Shown here piece by piece: positions 4,532 through 5,317 of a stretch of DNA of 5,317 bases. The stretch lies in contig JAEEKC010000137.1 of NCBI GenBank assembly GCA_016282215.1, positions 1 to 5,317 on the forward strand, written 5' to 3'. The notes beneath the pieces are model-generated. The model ran no database searches, was not told the origin of the DNA, and saw only the letters and a program-made list of their open reading frames with translations. Position 1 is the first letter of the stretch. The number at the start of each line of letters is the position of its first letter. Both the position numbers and the translations under genes were made by a program. This DNA comes from Lachnospiraceae bacterium (GTDB lineage Bacteria; Bacillota; Clostridia; Lachnospirales; Lachnospiraceae).

Positions 4532-5317
4532 ATGGCACTTGTTACAACAAAAGAAATGTTCGAGAAGGCCTACAGCGGTGGTTATGCCGTTGGTGCATTC
4601 AATGTGAACAACATGGAGATCGTACAGGGTATCACCGAAGCAGCTGATGAGCTGAAGAGCCCCGTTATTCTTCAGGTTTCCAAGGGAGCGAGAGCTTACG
4701 CTAACCACACTTATCTGACCAAACTGGTAGAGGCAGCAGTGATCGAGCATCCCGATATCCCCATCGCTCTTCATCTGGATCATGGTGATACATTTGAGCT
4801 TTGCAAGGATTGTATTGATGGCGGTTTCACTTCCGTTATGATCGATGCTTCCTCTAAGAGCTTTGAGGACAACATTGCGCTGACCAAACAGGTTGTTGAG
4901 TATGCACATGCACACGGCGTTGTTGTTGAGGCAGAGCTTGGTACCCTTGCAGGTATCGAGGATGAGGTTGTTGTAGAAGCCGGTAAGGAAGCATATACAA
5001 AGCCTGAAGAAGTAGAAGAGTTTGTTTCCAAGACAGGCTGCGATTCCCTTGCGATCGCGATCGGTACATCTCATGGCGCTTACAAGTTCACAGCTGAGCA
5101 GTGCACAAGAAATGCTGACGGCATCTTAGTTCCCCCGCCGCTTCGTTTCGATGTTCTTGAAGAGTGCATCAAGAGACTGCCCGGATTCCCCATCGTTCTG
5201 CACGGTTCATCTTCCGTTCCGCAGGAGTTCGTTAAGATGGTAAACGCTTATGGCGGAAATATGCCGGATGCAGTAGGTATTCCCGAAGAGCAGCTTCGTA
5301 AGGCAGCTGAACTGGCT
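4532..5317 (+). CDS. fba: Class II fructose-bisphosphate aldolase (3' end cut by window)
   Basis: An open frame of 262 codons runs from ATG to the last base without a stop. It is the glycolytic and gluconeogenic enzyme that splits fructose-1,6-bisphosphate into dihydroxyacetone phosphate and glyceraldehyde-3-phosphate, using a catalytic zinc. The N-terminus is MALVTTKEMFEKAYSGGYAV. The class II zinc and catalytic motif is LHLDHGD (80-86) with D83 and H84. Further landmarks are VEAELGTLAG (132-141) with E135, IGTSHGAYKF (177-186) with zinc ligand H181, and VLHGSSSVP (222-230) with H224. From memory, clostridial relatives have about 285-310 residues, so roughly 25-50 residues are probably missing downstream. 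It has its own promoter region and leader dyad. Codon use differs from its neighbours (many GTT, GCT, GGT and CCC codons), as expected of a very highly expressed gene. Confidence 0.96.
   Translation, partial: MALVTTKEMFEKAYSGGYAVGAFNVNNMEIVQGITEAADELKSPVILQVSKGARAYANHTYLTKLVEAAVIEHPDIPIALHLDHGDTFELCKDCIDGGFTSVMIDASSKSFEDNIALTKQVVEYAHAHGVVVEAELGTLAGIEDEVVVEAGKEAYTKPEEVEEFVSKTGCDSLAIAIGTSHGAYKFTAEQCTRNADGILVPPPLRFDVLEECIKRLPGFPIVLHGSSSVPQEFVKMVNAYGGNMPDAVGIPEEQLRKAAELA

Noticed and set aside
4490..5074. Long reverse-strand open frame of 194 codons opposite fba.
   Set aside because: It is fully antisense to a well-recognised aldolase, has a low-complexity Cys-rich translation without known motifs, and lacks a supported RBS. 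The strong codon bias of fba explains the open frame.

Overview
The window reads as a chromosomal housekeeping segment from a low-to-moderate GC Gram-positive, most likely a Clostridia member of the Lachnospiraceae type. The reasons are the Gram-positive-only genes (HPr kinase, WhiA and a Crh-like HPr), a cysteine-rich ROK glucokinase, a short (type II) MurB, strong AGGAGG-like ribosome binding sites, and a class II fructose-bisphosphate aldolase of the clostridial type. All genes lie on the + strand. The species is inferred, not proven. I found no mobile element, CRISPR array, rRNA or tRNA, toxin-antitoxin pair or defence gene.

Layout: the 3' end of a gene that looks like hprK (1-87); a short spacer holding two exact copies of a 30-bp repeat, the second running into the glucokinase ribosome binding site; ROK glucokinase (187-1125); a 66-nt spacer with a hairpin; murB with a TTG start (1192-2109); whiA, 4 nt downstream (2114-3040); a 103-nt G/T-rich spacer; a Crh-like HPr gene (3144-3404); a good intrinsic terminator (3420-3449); a YegS/DgkB-type lipid kinase (3474-4379); a 152-nt spacer with a perfect TATAAT box and a nested dyad; and the start of class II fba (4532 to the window end, open).

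The first five genes appear to form one carbon-sensing and envelope operon ending at the terminator. By family knowledge, HprK phosphorylates Ser46 of HPr/Crh when fructose-1,6-bisphosphate (FBP) is high, and the seryl-phosphorylated protein acts as co-repressor for CcpA. The HPr-like protein here has Ser46 but carries Glu at position 15, where the PTS phosphocarrier needs His. It should therefore be a signalling-only protein, and its kinase gene is apparently in the same cluster. Glucokinase feeds glycolysis and the downstream aldolase consumes FBP, the metabolite that HprK senses. MurB (peptidoglycan precursor synthesis) and WhiA (a division and chromosome-segregation-linked DNA-binding protein) share the operon. 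The order whiA then crh matches the Bacillus yvcL-crh arrangement, but rapZ and glmR, which often sit beside whiA, are absent from the spot.

The items most worth a second look are the Glu15 HPr-like protein, the 30-bp repeat pair before glucokinase, and the nested dyad in the fba leader. None amounts to clear evidence of a wholly new system.
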